From: Rhodanobacter soli
GTDB lineage: Bacteria > Pseudomonadota > Gammaproteobacteria > Xanthomonadales > Rhodanobacteraceae
Direction: 5' to 3'
NCBI RefSeq assembly: GCF_040548735.1
Contig: NZ_JBEPSD010000003.1
Location: forward strand, 1 to 64,000
Length of the DNA: 64,000 nucleotides
How positions within the stretch are numbered: the stretch's first letter is position 1; each line of letters starts with the position of its first letter. The notes under the pieces were generated by a model that was not told where the DNA came from, did no database searches, and worked only from the letters and a program-made list of their open reading frames with translations. The translations under genes were made by a program, and so were the position numbers. Below are positions 18,539 to 28,296 of this stretch, one piece after another.

Positions 18539-19705
18539 ATGAAAAGCGGCAAGCAACGCAGTGAACAGGGAATGGGCACCCGCGCCATCCATGCCGGCCA
18601 GCATCCCGACCCCAGCACCGGCGCGATCATGACGCCGATCTACGCCACCTCGACCTACGTGCAGGAGAGCCCGGGCAAGCACAAGGGTTACGAGTACTCG
18701 CGTACGCAGAACCCGACGCGCATGGCCTACGAGCGCTGCGTGGCGGACCTGGAAGGTGGCGTGGCCGGCTTCGCGTTCGCCTCTGGCCTGGCCGCGGCGG
18801 CGACTGTGCTGGACCTGCTGGATTCGGGCAGCCACGTGATCGCGATGGACGATCTCTACGGCGGCACCTACCGCTTGTTCGAGAAGGTGCGCCGGCGCTC
18901 GGCCGGGCTGGACTTCAGCTTCATCGACCTGAACGATGGTGCCGCGTTGAAGGCAGCGCTGAAGCCGAACACGCGGATGATCTGGGCCGAAACGCCGACC
19001 AACCCGATGCTGAAGCTGGTCGACCTGGCCAAGGTCGCCGCGTTCGCGAAGAAGCATGGCCTGATCCTGGTGGTCGACAACACGTTCTGCTCGCCGATGG
19101 TGCAGCGGCCGCTGGAATTCGGTGCCGACCTGGTGCTGCATTCGGCCACCAAGTACATCAACGGCCATTCCGACATGGTCGGCGGCATCGTGGTCGCCGG
19201 CGACCAGGACCTGGCCGGCCCGATGGGCTTCCTGCAGAACTCGGTAGGTGCGGTGGCCGGTCCGTTCGACGCCTTCCTCGCCATGCGCGGCCTGAAGACC
19301 CTGCACCTGCGCATGCAGGCGCATTGCGCCGGCGCGCTGGAGCTGGCCAAGTGGCTGGAAAAGCATCCGGCGATCGAGCGCGTGATCTACCCGGGACTGA
19401 AGAGCCACCCGCAACATGCGCTGGCTAGGCGCCAGATGGACGGCTTCGGCGGCATCGTCACGATCGAGGTGAAGGGTGGCCTGAAGAAGGCCCGGCGCAT
19501 GTTGGAACGCTGCGAGCTGTTCGCGCTGGCCGAGTCGCTCGGCGGCGTCGAAAGCCTGATCGAGCACCCGGCGATCATGACCCATGCATCCGTGCCCGCG
19601 GCCAACCGCAAGCGGCTAGGTATCAGTGATGGGCTGGTGCGGCTGTCTGTTGGGGTGGAGGACATAAGGGACCTGCGCGACGAACTGGAACATGCGTTGA
19701 GTTGA
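18539..19705 (+). CDS. metB: Cystathionine gamma-synthase-type PLP enzyme
   Basis: 388 residues, the size of Cys/Met metabolism PLP enzymes. It contains YSRTQNPTRMAYE near residue 58, FASGLAAAATV at about 80, DLYGGTYR at about 104, and SATKYINGHSD with the PLP-binding lysine near 204-214. The family covers cystathionine gamma-synthase (trans-sulfuration towards methionine), cystathionine gamma-lyase and related enzymes. Choosing among them by sequence alone is uncertain. The name metB follows the xanthomonad convention in which this gene flanks the LPS locus. GGGAG lies about 9 bases before the ATG. Confidence 0.85.
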   Translation: MKSGKQRSEQGMGTRAIHAGQHPDPSTGAIMTPIYATSTYVQESPGKHKGYEYSRTQNPTRMAYERCVADLEGGVAGFAFASGLAAAATVLDLLDSGSHVIAMDDLYGGTYRLFEKVRRRSAGLDFSFIDLNDGAALKAALKPNTRMIWAETPTNPMLKLVDLAKVAAFAKKHGLILVVDNTFCSPMVQRPLEFGADLVLHSATKYINGHSDMVGGIVVAGDQDLAGPMGFLQNSVGAVAGPFDAFLAMRGLKTLHLRMQAHCAGALELAKWLEKHPAIERVIYPGLKSHPQHALARRQMDGFGGIVTIEVKGGLKKARRMLERCELFALAESLGGVESLIEHPAIMTHASVPAANRKRLGISDGLVRLSVGVEDIRDLRDELEHALS

Positions 19706-19730
19706 ACGCTCGAGCCGTCGCTGGATCCTC

Positions 19731-19752
19731 ATCACTTCGCATGCGAAGTGAT
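19731..19752. promoter_or_regulatory. Perfect 22-base palindrome between metB and wzm
   Basis: The left half ATCACTTCGCA is followed at once by its exact reverse complement. There is no loop and no following T-run, so a dimeric regulator site is more likely than a terminator. It sits 25 bases after metB and 71 bases before the ABC exporter operon. Confidence 0.5.
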
Positions 19753-19823
19753 ACACGCAGCGGTGTGCCACTTATCTCCTGGATTGTCGATCGCACAGTC
19801 ACAAGCAAGGCTTATCCGAAGTC

Positions 19824-20648
19824 ATGATTTCAGCATATCGCCTCATAGACCCCTTCTCTCCATATCGGGCGTTGCGTCGTCACTTCGCGCTGGTCGTACA
19901 AATGGCTCGACGCGATGTCGTAGGCCGTTATCGCGGGTCGTTTATCGGACTGCTCTGGTCGTTCTTCAATCCATTGCTGATGTTGATGATCTACACGTTC
20001 GTGTTCGGGGTCATCTTCAATTCGCGCTGGAACGCCCAGGTAACGGGCCACTTCGAATTCGCGATCATCCTGTTCGCCGGATTGAATATCAACTCCATGT
20101 TCGCGGAATGTGCCAACCGGGCACCGACGTTGATTGTGGAAAACACGAATTTCGTCAAGAAAGTCGTGTTCCCGCTGGAAATACTGTCGTGGAGTGCGCT
20201 GGGTTCGGCTTTGTTTCACCTGCTGGTTTCGACGGTTGTCCTGCTGATCATCTCATTGTTCGTGAAGGGCTCCCTGCCATGGACAATTGTCCTTTTTCCG
20301 GTAGTGGTCGCATGCTTTTTGCCATTCGTGGCCGGTACCATCTGGCTGCTGGCCTCCCTCGGCGTTTTTCTGCGTGACCTCAAGCAAGCCACCGGCATCA
20401 TCACCACGGCGCTCATGTTTCTTGCGCCAATCCTGTATCCCAAGGATTTCATTCCAGAGTCATATCGCGACTGGATGTACTTGAACCCGCTGACGGTCAT
20501 CGTGGAAGCCTCCCAGAATGTCCTCATCTGGGGAAAACCGCCGTCGTGGACCCATCTGGGCCTCTATACCGTGTTGTCGTGCCTGTTTGCGTGGCTTGCC
20601 TTTGCATGGTTCGAGCGGAGCAGGAAAGGGTTCGCCGATGTCCTCTGA
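19824..20648 (+). CDS. wzm: Polysaccharide ABC exporter, permease subunit
   Basis: 274 residues of the ABC-2 permease type (Wzm/KpsM/TagG), with six hydrophobic spans and the N-terminal RDVVGRYRGSFIGLLWSF motif of O-antigen permeases. It carries undecaprenyl-linked polysaccharide across the inner membrane. It overlaps the ATPase gene by 11 bases, so the two are coupled. It heads the plus-strand glycan operon. Confidence 0.93.
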   Translation: MISAYRLIDPFSPYRALRRHFALVVQMARRDVVGRYRGSFIGLLWSFFNPLLMLMIYTFVFGVIFNSRWNAQVTGHFEFAIILFAGLNINSMFAECANRAPTLIVENTNFVKKVVFPLEILSWSALGSALFHLLVSTVVLLIISLFVKGSLPWTIVLFPVVVACFLPFVAGTIWLLASLGVFLRDLKQATGIITTALMFLAPILYPKDFIPESYRDWMYLNPLTVIVEASQNVLIWGKPPSWTHLGLYTVLSCLFAWLAFAWFERSRKGFADVL

Positions 20649-22047
20649 CGATTTCAGCATTCGCGTCGAAGGACTCGGGAAACGCTACGAGATCTATGCG
20701 CAACCGGCGGATCGCCTCAAGCAAATGGTTCTGCCGCGCTTTGGGCGCGCGATCGGAAAGGATGGGCTTGCCTACTTCAAGGAGTTCTGGGCACTGCGTG
20801 GCGTATCGTTCAATGTCCGGCGCGGCGAAACCATGGGCATCATCGGGCGCAACGGTTCGGGTAAGTCGACCCTGCTGCAGATGGTATGCGGGACACTTCA
20901 TCCGACCGAGGGTGCGGTGGATGTGCCCGGGCGAATTGCCGCCTTGCTCGAGTTGGGGGCCGGCTTCAATCCGGAATTCACCGGTAGGGAAAACGTCTAC
21001 CTGAGCGGTCTGCTTTACGGCATCCCGGAAGGCGAGTTGCGCAAGCGCTACCCGTCGATCGTGGAGTTCGCCGATATCGGAGACTTCATCAACCAACCGG
21101 TCAAGACGTATTCGAGCGGCATGTACGTGCGGTTGGCGTTCGCGATTGCGGCCCATGTCGATGCCGATACCCTGGTGATCGACGAGGCGTTGAGCGTCGG
21201 CGATGTCCGTTTCACGCAAAAGTGCATGCGCTACCTGCGTGAGTTCCAGAAGCGCGGCACGCTGCTGTTCGTCAGCCATGACACCGGGGCGGTCACCAGT
21301 TTGTGCAGTCGGGCCATCTGGCTGGATTCGGGACGAATGGTGATGGACGGCTCCGCACGCGATGTCGTGGAGCGATACCTGGCCGAGCAGCATGCGGCCG
21401 ACCGTGCCTCGCTTGGCGAATCGGTGATAGTGCGGGCATCCATTTCGGCAGCGAAGGCGGTTGTCGGCGAAGCGAACACGGGGGGCGCCACCATACCGTT
21501 GGACGTGGTTGACCCGCGCAAGGGCATATTGAATGGCGAGGCCACGCGGAATCTTGTCGAGATATTCGAGTTCGATCCGACGCGGATCGACAACGAATTC
21601 GGTACGGGTGCCGCACGCATCAGCGATGTGCAGTTGTTGAACTGCAACGGCGAGGTACATCGGCTGACGGCTGGTGGCGAACTTGCCGACCTGATGATCG
21701 AGGCCGAGGTGTCCGAATCCCTGGATGCACCGATCTTCGGGTTCTACGTCAAGGACCGGCTGGGGCAGCGGCTGTTCGGCGACAACACCTACCTCAGCTA
21801 TCGGGAACAGCCAGTTCAAGCACGGGCAGGCACCCGCCTGCGTGCACATTTCCGGTTCCGTATGCCGGTGTTGCCCAGTGGCGATTATTCGGTGGACGTG
21901 GCACTTGCCAATGGAACCCAGGAGAACCACACCCAGCAGCACTGGATCCATGACGCGCTTACCTTCAAGGCCAGCGAGAGCACCATGCGGCATGGGTTGG
22001 TTGGTATCCCGATGCATGTCATCGAGATTGAGCAAGTGGGAGTGTAA
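20638..22047 (+). CDS. wzt: Polysaccharide ABC exporter ATPase with C-terminal glycan-binding domain
   Basis: 469 residues from ATG 20638. The ATPase part has Walker A GRNGSGKST near residue 71, the YSSGM signature near 158, Walker B TLVIDEA near 178 and the H-loop FVSHD near 207. The remaining 220 residues resemble the Wzt C-terminal beta-sandwich of E. coli O8/O9a, which recognises the modified non-reducing end of the finished chain. That length (against about 250 for plain KpsT-like ATPases) suggests export only of terminated chains. This fits the methyltransferase domain encoded directly downstream. Confidence 0.92.
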   Translation: MSSDDFSIRVEGLGKRYEIYAQPADRLKQMVLPRFGRAIGKDGLAYFKEFWALRGVSFNVRRGETMGIIGRNGSGKSTLLQMVCGTLHPTEGAVDVPGRIAALLELGAGFNPEFTGRENVYLSGLLYGIPEGELRKRYPSIVEFADIGDFINQPVKTYSSGMYVRLAFAIAAHVDADTLVIDEALSVGDVRFTQKCMRYLREFQKRGTLLFVSHDTGAVTSLCSRAIWLDSGRMVMDGSARDVVERYLAEQHAADRASLGESVIVRASISAAKAVVGEANTGGATIPLDVVDPRKGILNGEATRNLVEIFEFDPTRIDNEFGTGAARISDVQLLNCNGEVHRLTAGGELADLMIEAEVSESLDAPIFGFYVKDRLGQRLFGDNTYLSYREQPVQARAGTRLRAHFRFRMPVLPSGDYSVDVALANGTQENHTQQHWIHDALTFKASESTMRHGLVGIPMHVIEIEQVGV

Positions 22048-22050
22048 CCA

Positions 22051-25000
22051 ATGGAATTTACCGGCGAGCGCTACGTGCCCACCGAAGCGGGAGAGATTCG
22101 GCACGAACACCTGCACCGTTATGCGTGGTGCGCGCGCCTGGTCGAAGGCAAGGATGTTCTCGATATTGCCTGTGGCGAGGGTTATGGCAGTGCGATGCTT
22201 GCGCACCGTGCCCGCTCGGTGAAGGGAGTGGACATCGCCGGCGACGCTGTCGCGCATGCCAGTGCGACTTACCAGGGTATCCACGGCCTGGAATTCATGC
22301 AGGGTAATGCTGCGGAAATTCCGCTGGACGACAATAGCGTCGATGTAGTTGTCTCGTTCGAAACCATCGAGCATCACGACCGCCATCGGGAAATGCTCAG
22401 CGAGATCCGCCGCGTCCTGCGTCCGGACGGGCTGTTGGTCATTTCCTCGCCGAATCGCGTCGTCTATTCGGAACTTGCCGGGCATCACAACGAATTCCAC
22501 GTCAAGGAGCTGGACTTTGCAGAGTTCGACGCGGTGCTGCAAGAGCAGTTCGACGATATCTGCTACTTCGGCCAACGGCTTGCCGTCGGCTCGTCCATCT
22601 TCACGCTGCAAGGCGCGGGCACAGCGCAGACAGTCGATGCACTGACGGATACCGGATCCGAAGTTGTCGAGCGTGCGGCGTCGCTGGCCGATCCCGTCTA
22701 TTTCATCGCCGTCGCCGGCGCGCTGAATGCCGAACTACAGATAAAGCTACGTCCATCTGTCCTGTTTTCCGAAGCCGAGGATCTTTACACCCATCATCGT
22801 GAAGTGGCGAGGTGGGCCAGTGGGCTCGATGCCGAGATGAACGAGTTGCAGGGTGTGCACGGACGGCTGGTGAAAGAGCATGAGGCGGTCGCGGCATGGG
22901 CGAAATCGCTGGACGCGGAACTGGCACAGGAACGCGAGCGATACGGCAAACTGGTCGCGGAGCACGATGGCGCGGCGACTTGGGCGAAATCGCTGGATGC
23001 GGAGCTGGCCACCTTGCAATCGCAACATGCCGCATTGGCTGACAAACATGAAGAGGCGAATCGGTTGGTGCATTCGCTGAATAGCGAACTGGCTGATCGC
23101 AACACTTTCGTCGCTTCGTTGCAGGAGGAGCAGTCGCGGCTGAAAGCGCGTGCGGAGCTGCTGACCGGAGAGCTTGCGGCGTTGCACCGGGACCATGAAT
23201 TGATACTGAGCTCACGTTCGTGGAAGCTGACGCGACCGTTGCGTGCGGCAGGCCGATTGCTGCGTGGAGATTGGCGCGCACTGCGAGGTGCGATCCGGGA
23301 GAGGTATGCGCACACTGCCGGCCAGTCGGTGCAATCGTTGGCGGGTTCGGCGGCTAAACTGCCAGCCGTGGCTTTGGGCGAGCCGGCAGAATCGCTCGCA
23401 TCGCTGCTGCAAAGTGTGGCTGAGCTAGCCTTCCCGTTCTACAACGAACCGCATGTCACCATCATCATTCCAACCTACGGCAATCTGGCCATCACGATCG
23501 CATGTCTGCGTTCGATCGCAGCGCACCCGCCGCAGGTGCCTTACGAGGTGCTGATCGCCGAGGATGCTTCGGGTGATCCCGACATCCATGCGCTGGCCGG
23601 CGTACCCGGTCTGCGTTTCGAGTCCAATCCGGAGAATCTTGGTTTCCTGCGTTCATGCAACCGTGCCGCCGGGTTGGCGCGCGGCCGCTATCTCTATTTC
23701 CTCAACAACGATACCGAGGTCACCGAGGGGTGGCTGGACAGCATGCTGGATGTGTTCGGGCGCTTTCCGGACTGTGGCATGGTCGGCTCCAAGCTGGTCT
23801 ATCCCGACGGCCGCCTCCAGGAAGCAGGCGGTATCATGTGGAAGGATGCCAGTGCCTGGAACTACGGGCGCTTGGACGACCCCGGGCGCAGTATCTACAA
23901 CTATGTACGTGAGACGGATTACTGCTCGGGCGCGTCGCTGCTTATCCCTGCTGAACTGTTCGAGCGGCTGGGCCGCTTCGATGAGCGCTATGTGCCCGCG
24001 TATTGTGAGGATTCGGATCTCGCCTTCAAGGTGCGCGAGGCTGGATTGAAGCTCTATTATCAGCCGCGCTCGGTGGTTGTGCATCATGAGGGCGTATCGC
24101 ACGGCACCGATGTCAACTCCGGCATCAAGGCCTATCAGGTCGAGAACCAGCGGCGTTTCTACGAACGTTGGCATGAGGTGCTCAAGCGAGAGCATTTCCC
24201 CAATGGTGAAAACGTCTTCCGCGCGCGTGGCCGCACGCGTACGACGCACACGATTCTTATCGTGGACCACTATATTCCCCAGCCGGATCGTGATGCGGGT
24301 TCGCGCACGATATGGCAATTCATCCGCATGTTCATACGCAGGGGCTTTTCGGTGAAGTTTTGGCCGGAGAATTTGCACAACGATCCGGCCTACGCGCCGT
24401 TGTTGCAGCAGAATGGTGTCGAAGTCGTTTACGGTGCTGAATATCACCAAGGTTTCGAGCAGTGGATGCAGCAGCATGTAGCGGAAATCGACGCCGTACT
24501 GCTGAGTCGCCCACATATTGCGGTCAATTTCATCGGTGTGGTGCGTAAGTTCAGCAGCGCCCCCCTGCTTTATTACGGCCACGATGTGCATTACCTCCGC
24601 ATCGAGGATCAGTTGCGGATGCAGCCGGCAGACAAGCTGTTGCGAGCGGAGTGTGACAGGGCGAGAAAGCTAGAACACGAGGTCTGGAAGCTGGTGGATG
24701 CCGTCTACTATCCTTCTGTCAGCGAGACGCAGCACGTACGCGCATGGTTGGATGAGCATGCACCAAAGGTTCATTCCCACACGATCGCCGCATATGCGTT
24801 CGATGACTTTCCCGAGCATCCCGATGCGAATCTGGCTAATCGGCACGACCTTGTCTTCGTTGCGGGTTTTGCCCACCCACCGAATGTGGATGCCGCGGAG
24901 TGGTTTGTCCGTGAGGTATTGCCTCTTGTCCGGAGGCGCCGTCCGCAGATTCATCTCGATCTGGTCGGCTCCAATCCATCCGATGAGGTCAAGGCATTAC

Positions 25001-25389
25001 ATGGCGATGGCGTTACGGTCACGGGTTTCGTCACGGATGAGGAGCTTGCAGCACGCTATGCGAACGCGCGCGTTGTCGTTGCGCCATTGCGCTTCGGAGG
25101 AGGCATGAAAGGCAAGGTGATCGAAGCCATGCGCTTCGGCGTGCCCTGCGTGACTACGTCGGCCGGAGTCCAGGGTCTCGAACAGACAGGCGGGTTTCTT
25201 GCTGCCGCGGATACGGCTGAGGATTTTGCAGAGCGGGTCCTGCACTTGCTCGATGACGATGCTGCCTGGCGCCGAAACTCCGCTGCAGGGCAGGCTTTCG
25301 TGCGTGCCAATTTCACGGAAGAGGCGCAGTGGTGCGAGTTCGCGCAGGAGCTTCCGTGGGAGGTGGCTGCCGGGGAGCGAGCGCCATGA
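22051..25389 (+). CDS. Multidomain methyltransferase / coiled-coil / GT2 / GT-B glycosyltransferase
   Basis: 1,112 residues. Residues 1-220 are a class I SAM methyltransferase ([15 protein letters not shown] at 36, [11 protein letters not shown] at 108). About 245-400 is a heptad-rich coiled coil with imperfect repeats containing [10 protein letters not shown]. From 468 to 700 is a GT2 domain ([25 protein letters not shown] with the DxD-like acidic pair). From about 729 to the end is a GT-B type domain with [20 protein letters not shown]. It probably builds and caps the O-chain at the cytoplasmic membrane. In E. coli O9a the methylating protein WbdD also uses a coiled coil as a chain-length ruler, but is separate from its polymerase. 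Start three bases after wzt. The roles are inferred from domains; the sugar specificity is unknown. Confidence 0.88.
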   Translation: MEFTGERYVPTEAGEIRHEHLHRYAWCARLVEGKDVLDIACGEGYGSAMLAHRARSVKGVDIAGDAVAHASATYQGIHGLEFMQGNAAEIPLDDNSVDVVVSFETIEHHDRHREMLSEIRRVLRPDGLLVISSPNRVVYSELAGHHNEFHVKELDFAEFDAVLQEQFDDICYFGQRLAVGSSIFTLQGAGTAQTVDALTDTGSEVVERAASLADPVYFIAVAGALNAELQIKLRPSVLFSEAEDLYTHHREVARWASGLDAEMNELQGVHGRLVKEHEAVAAWAKSLDAELAQERERYGKLVAEHDGAATWAKSLDAELATLQSQHAALADKHEEANRLVHSLNSELADRNTFVASLQEEQSRLKARAELLTGELAALHRDHELILSSRSWKLTRPLRAAGRLLRGDWRALRGAIRERYAHTAGQSVQSLAGSAAKLPAVALGEPAESLASLLQSVAELAFPFYNEPHVTIIIPTYGNLAITIACLRSIAAHPPQVPYEVLIAEDASGDPDIHALAGVPGLRFESNPENLGFLRSCNRAAGLARGRYLYFLNNDTEVTEGWLDSMLDVFGRFPDCGMVGSKLVYPDGRLQEAGGIMWKDASAWNYGRLDDPGRSIYNYVRETDYCSGASLLIPAELFERLGRFDERYVPAYCEDSDLAFKVREAGLKLYYQPRSVVVHHEGVSHGTDVNSGIKAYQVENQRRFYERWHEVLKREHFPNGENVFRARGRTRTTHTILIVDHYIPQPDRDAGSRTIWQFIRMFIRRGFSVKFWPENLHNDPAYAPLLQQNGVEVVYGAEYHQGFEQWMQQHVAEIDAVLLSRPHIAVNFIGVVRKFSSAPLLYYGHDVHYLRIEDQLRMQPADKLLRAECDRARKLEHEVWKLVDAVYYPSVSETQHVRAWLDEHAPKVHSHTIAAYAFDDFPEHPDANLANRHDLVFVAGFAHPPNVDAAEWFVREVLPLVRRRRPQIHLDLVGSNPSDEVKALHGDGVTVTGFVTDEELAARYANARVVVAPLRFGGGMKGKVIEAMRFGVPCVTTSAGVQGLEQTGGFLAAADTAEDFAERVLHLLDDDAAWRRNSAAGQAFVRANFTEEAQWCEFAQELPWEVAAGERAP

Positions 25390-26414
25390 TCGTACGTGCA
25401 CGCGCACCGTTGCGGCTGGGGCTCGCCGGCGGTGGAACCGATGTATCACCTTATTGTGACGTCTACAGCGGCCGGGTGATGAATGTCACCATTGATCGTT
25501 ATGCGTATGCGATCGTGGCGGCAGGCAACGGGCGGGAGACCTGCTTTCATGCACTCGATGTACGCCATGAGGAGACGCATTCCTGCGACAATAATGTTGC
25601 AGGCGGCGGCCCCCTGCAATTGCTCAAGGGTGTGTACGCGCGCGTGTCGCGTGATTTTCTTCGCGGCGAACAGCCGTCGCTGAGTGTGAAGACGTTTTCG
25701 GATGCTCCTCCAGGTTCCGGGCTGGGCTCATCTTCGACCATGGTGGTGGCCCTGCTGCAGGCATTCGTCGAGTATTTCTCGCTGCCTCTGGGCGAATACG
25801 AAGTGGCCCAGCTCGCCTACGATATCGAGCGCAAGGATTTGAAGCTCGCTGGCGGCAAGCAGGATCAATACGCTGCCACCTTTGGTGGTTTCAACTTCAT
25901 GGAGTTCTACGCGGACGATCGGGTCATCGTGAATCCGTTGCGCATAAAAGATTGGGTCTGGGCTGAACTCGAGAGCTCGCTGGTGTTGTACTTCACCGGT
26001 GTTTCGCGCGCCTCGGCCGACATCATCGATCAGCAGTCGCGCAATGTGGGCGACAAGAACCAGGCTTCCATCGATGCCATGCATCAGTTGAAGGATGAAG
26101 CCATACAAATGAAGGAATGCATCCTCAAGGGCGATCTACGCCGGCTGGAGTCCACTCTGCAAGCGGGCTGGGTGGCAAAGAAGAAAACCGCCACCAGCAT
26201 CAGCAATCCGTTGATCGAGCAGGTCGAGAAAGTTGCTTTCGCCAACGGTGCCCGCGCTGCCAAGGTGTCAGGGGCTGGTGGCGGCGGCTTCATGATGTTC
26301 CTGTGCAGTCCCGAGCAACGCATCGGTCTGACTCGCGCCTTGCTCGAACAAGGCGGCAGCGTTCTGGATTTCCATTTCACGCAACAAGGAGCAACTTCGT
26401 GGCGAATCACCTGA
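25386..26414 (+). CDS. hddA: D-glycero-alpha-D-manno-heptose-7-phosphate kinase
   Basis: 342 residues of the GHMP kinase superfamily. [17 protein letters not shown] is at the N-terminus, the ATP-binding [12 protein letters not shown] near residue 108, and the third GHMP motif [14 protein letters not shown] near 297. It phosphorylates heptose-7-P at C1 with alpha configuration. It starts within the stop of the preceding gene (ATGA). The assignment is strengthened by gmhA, hddC and gmhB next to it, which complete the GDP-heptose route. Confidence 0.92.
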   Translation: MIVRARAPLRLGLAGGGTDVSPYCDVYSGRVMNVTIDRYAYAIVAAGNGRETCFHALDVRHEETHSCDNNVAGGGPLQLLKGVYARVSRDFLRGEQPSLSVKTFSDAPPGSGLGSSSTMVVALLQAFVEYFSLPLGEYEVAQLAYDIERKDLKLAGGKQDQYAATFGGFNFMEFYADDRVIVNPLRIKDWVWAELESSLVLYFTGVSRASADIIDQQSRNVGDKNQASIDAMHQLKDEAIQMKECILKGDLRRLESTLQAGWVAKKKTATSISNPLIEQVEKVAFANGARAAKVSGAGGGGFMMFLCSPEQRIGLTRALLEQGGSVLDFHFTQQGATSWRIT

Positions 26415-26998
26415 ACGGATACATCGACAGTGAGTTCGACAAATCCATCAAGCTACTCAACGCCATGTCCGCGGATGTGGCATTGCGCGAGCTGCTTGCG
26501 CGTGTAGTGACCTTGTCAGTGGAAGCGCTCAAGCGTGGCAACAAACTGCTGTTTGCCGGTAACGGCGGCAGCGCGGCCGATGCCCAGCATTGGGCCGGGG
26601 AATTGGTCAGCCGCTTCAATTTCGATCGCCCCGGCCTGGCGGCGATCGCACTGACCACGGATACCAGCATCCTCACTGCGATCGGCAATGACTACGGTTA
26701 TGACTATGTGTTCGCGCGCCAGGTCGAGGCACTGGGGCGTAGTGGTGACCTGCTGTTCGCCATTTCCACCTCCGGCAATTCGAAGAATATCGTGCGTGCC
26801 ATCAAGGCTGCACGCGACGCCGGCATCGGTGTGATCGGCTTTACAGGGCAGGGTGGCGGCGCAATGGCCGAGCTGTGTGATGTCTGTTTCCGCATGCCCT
26901 CGGGCGAGACTCCGAAAATCCAGGAGGGCCATGAATTTCTGGGGCACTTGATCTGCGGCCTGATCGAGTACGAGATGTTTACAGATGCCAAGGGCTGA
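26399..26998 (+). CDS. gmhA: Sedoheptulose-7-phosphate isomerase
   Basis: 199 residues starting at GTG 26399, which has AAGGAG 7 bases upstream; the first ATG would lie well inside the conserved helix. The SIS-domain motif FAGNGGSAADAQHWAGEL is at about 52-69, STSGNSKNIV near 124, and the metal/active-site E-x-x-H region QEGHEFLGHLICGLIE near the end. It converts sedoheptulose-7-P to D-glycero-D-manno-heptose-7-P. It overlaps hddA by 16 bases and hddC by 14. Confidence 0.95.
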   Translation: MANHLNGYIDSEFDKSIKLLNAMSADVALRELLARVVTLSVEALKRGNKLLFAGNGGSAADAQHWAGELVSRFNFDRPGLAAIALTTDTSILTAIGNDYGYDYVFARQVEALGRSGDLLFAISTSGNSKNIVRAIKAARDAGIGVIGFTGQGGGAMAELCDVCFRMPSGETPKIQEGHEFLGHLICGLIEYEMFTDAKG

Positions 26999-27686
26999 AG
27001 AGGCCATAGTCCTCGTTGGTGGCCTGGGGACGCGCCTGCGCAGTGTGGTTGCCGACGTACCCAAACCGCTGGCATCCGTAGCCGGGCGTCCCTTTCTCGC
27101 CCATCTGCTCGATCAACTGGCAGCGAGTGGTCTGCGCCGGGTGATTCTCGCCACCGGCTACATGGCCGAGAAGATCGAGCAAACGATCGGTGCGCGCTGG
27201 GCCGACATGGACATCGCCTATTCAAAAGAGCCGGAACCGTTGGGCACGGGTGGGGCGATCCGCCTTGCCGCCGCGCTGCTTCAAGGGAACGGCGTGCATC
27301 TGGCCAATGGCGACACATTTCTTCGTTATGACCCAAGCGCGCTTGAACGCGTAGTTTTTGCGACTGGGGCCATGCTGGGCATCGCACTGGCCAGAGTCCA
27401 TGATGTGGGCCGCTATGGGGCCGTTGAGGTTGCCGATGGCCGAGTCATTGCTTTCCGCGAAAAAGGCGGTCATGGCCCGGGTCTTATCAATGCTGGAAGC
27501 TATTTCCTGACCGCGGCGGCTGTTGATGGTCTGCCCGGCGATGAGAGCGCCTATTCTTTCGAGAGCCGAGTTCTATTGCCCAGTGCTTTGGCGGGAGAGG
27601 TGGCCGCCATGGACGACACCCGTGACTTTATAGATATTGGTGTGCCTGACGACTATGCCCGCGCGCAGCAACTGTTCGGACGATGA
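26985..27686 (+). CDS. hddC: D-glycero-alpha-D-manno-heptose-1-phosphate guanylyltransferase
   Basis: 233 residues of the sugar nucleotidyltransferase fold. LVGGLGTRLRSVVADVPKPL is at the N-terminus (the GG-x-GTRL and PKPL motifs), LGTGGAIRLA near 85 and the catalytic NGD near 105. It would activate heptose-1-P with GTP to give GDP-D-glycero-alpha-D-manno-heptose. A general mannose- or glucose-1-P enzyme is possible by fold, but its place between gmhA and gmhB favours hddC. Confidence 0.9.
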   Translation: MPRAEEAIVLVGGLGTRLRSVVADVPKPLASVAGRPFLAHLLDQLAASGLRRVILATGYMAEKIEQTIGARWADMDIAYSKEPEPLGTGGAIRLAAALLQGNGVHLANGDTFLRYDPSALERVVFATGAMLGIALARVHDVGRYGAVEVADGRVIAFREKGGHGPGLINAGSYFLTAAAVDGLPGDESAYSFESRVLLPSALAGEVAAMDDTRDFIDIGVPDDYARAQQLFGR

Positions 27687-27687
27687 C

Positions 27688-28293
27688 ATGAGCACCCAGC
27701 CGAAACCAGGTATCTATGTTCCGGGCGGATTGCAATCTGCGATGAGCGAGGCTAGACGCCGCGCCTTGTTTCTGGATCGCGATGGCGTCATCAATGTCAA
27801 TCACGGATACGTGCACACGATCGAACAAACCGAATGGGTGCCGGGCATTTTTGAACTCTGCGCGACTGCACGCGACGCAGGGTACGCGCTGGTCGTGGTC
27901 ACCAATCAGGCAGGCATAGCCCGTGGCTACTACAGCGAGTCAGAGTTTCTCGATTACACGCGCTGGATGCATGAAGAATTTGCAGTGCGTGGCGCGGTGA
28001 TTCTCGCCACGATTTATTGTCCGCACCACCCCGAAGCTGGACTGGGGGCTTTACGTATAGAGTGTGGTTGTCGTAAACCGGCCTCCGGGATGTTCACGGT
28101 CGCCAGCGATCTTTTTAATCTGGCATTGGGGGATTCTATGATGGTGGGTGACAAGGAAAGTGATTTGCTCGCTGCATCGGGAGCGGGAGTCCTGAGAGGG
28201 TTCTTGGTCGATTCCAGCAAGCCTGAGCCGCTCGCCCGAGTCATCGAGCACCTAGGTCGGGCAGCAAATTCAACGATGGAACGCGGCACTTGA
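27688..28293 (+). CDS. gmhB: D-glycero-D-manno-heptose-1,7-bisphosphate 7-phosphatase
   Basis: 201 residues of the HAD superfamily, histidinol-phosphatase type. The nucleophile motif FLDRDGVINVNHGYV is near residue 28 and VVVTNQAGIARGYYS at about 70. The zinc-binding CPHHPEAG...ECGCRKP loop is near 111-130, and MVGDKESDLLAA at about 152. It removes the 7-phosphate between the HddA and HddC steps. The start at 27688 is one base after hddC; an in-frame ATG 51 bases earlier lies inside hddC. Confidence 0.94.
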   Translation: MSTQPKPGIYVPGGLQSAMSEARRRALFLDRDGVINVNHGYVHTIEQTEWVPGIFELCATARDAGYALVVVTNQAGIARGYYSESEFLDYTRWMHEEFAVRGAVILATIYCPHHPEAGLGALRIECGCRKPASGMFTVASDLFNLALGDSMMVGDKESDLLAASGAGVLRGFLVDSSKPEPLARVIEHLGRAANSTMERGT

Positions 28294-28296
28294 GCC

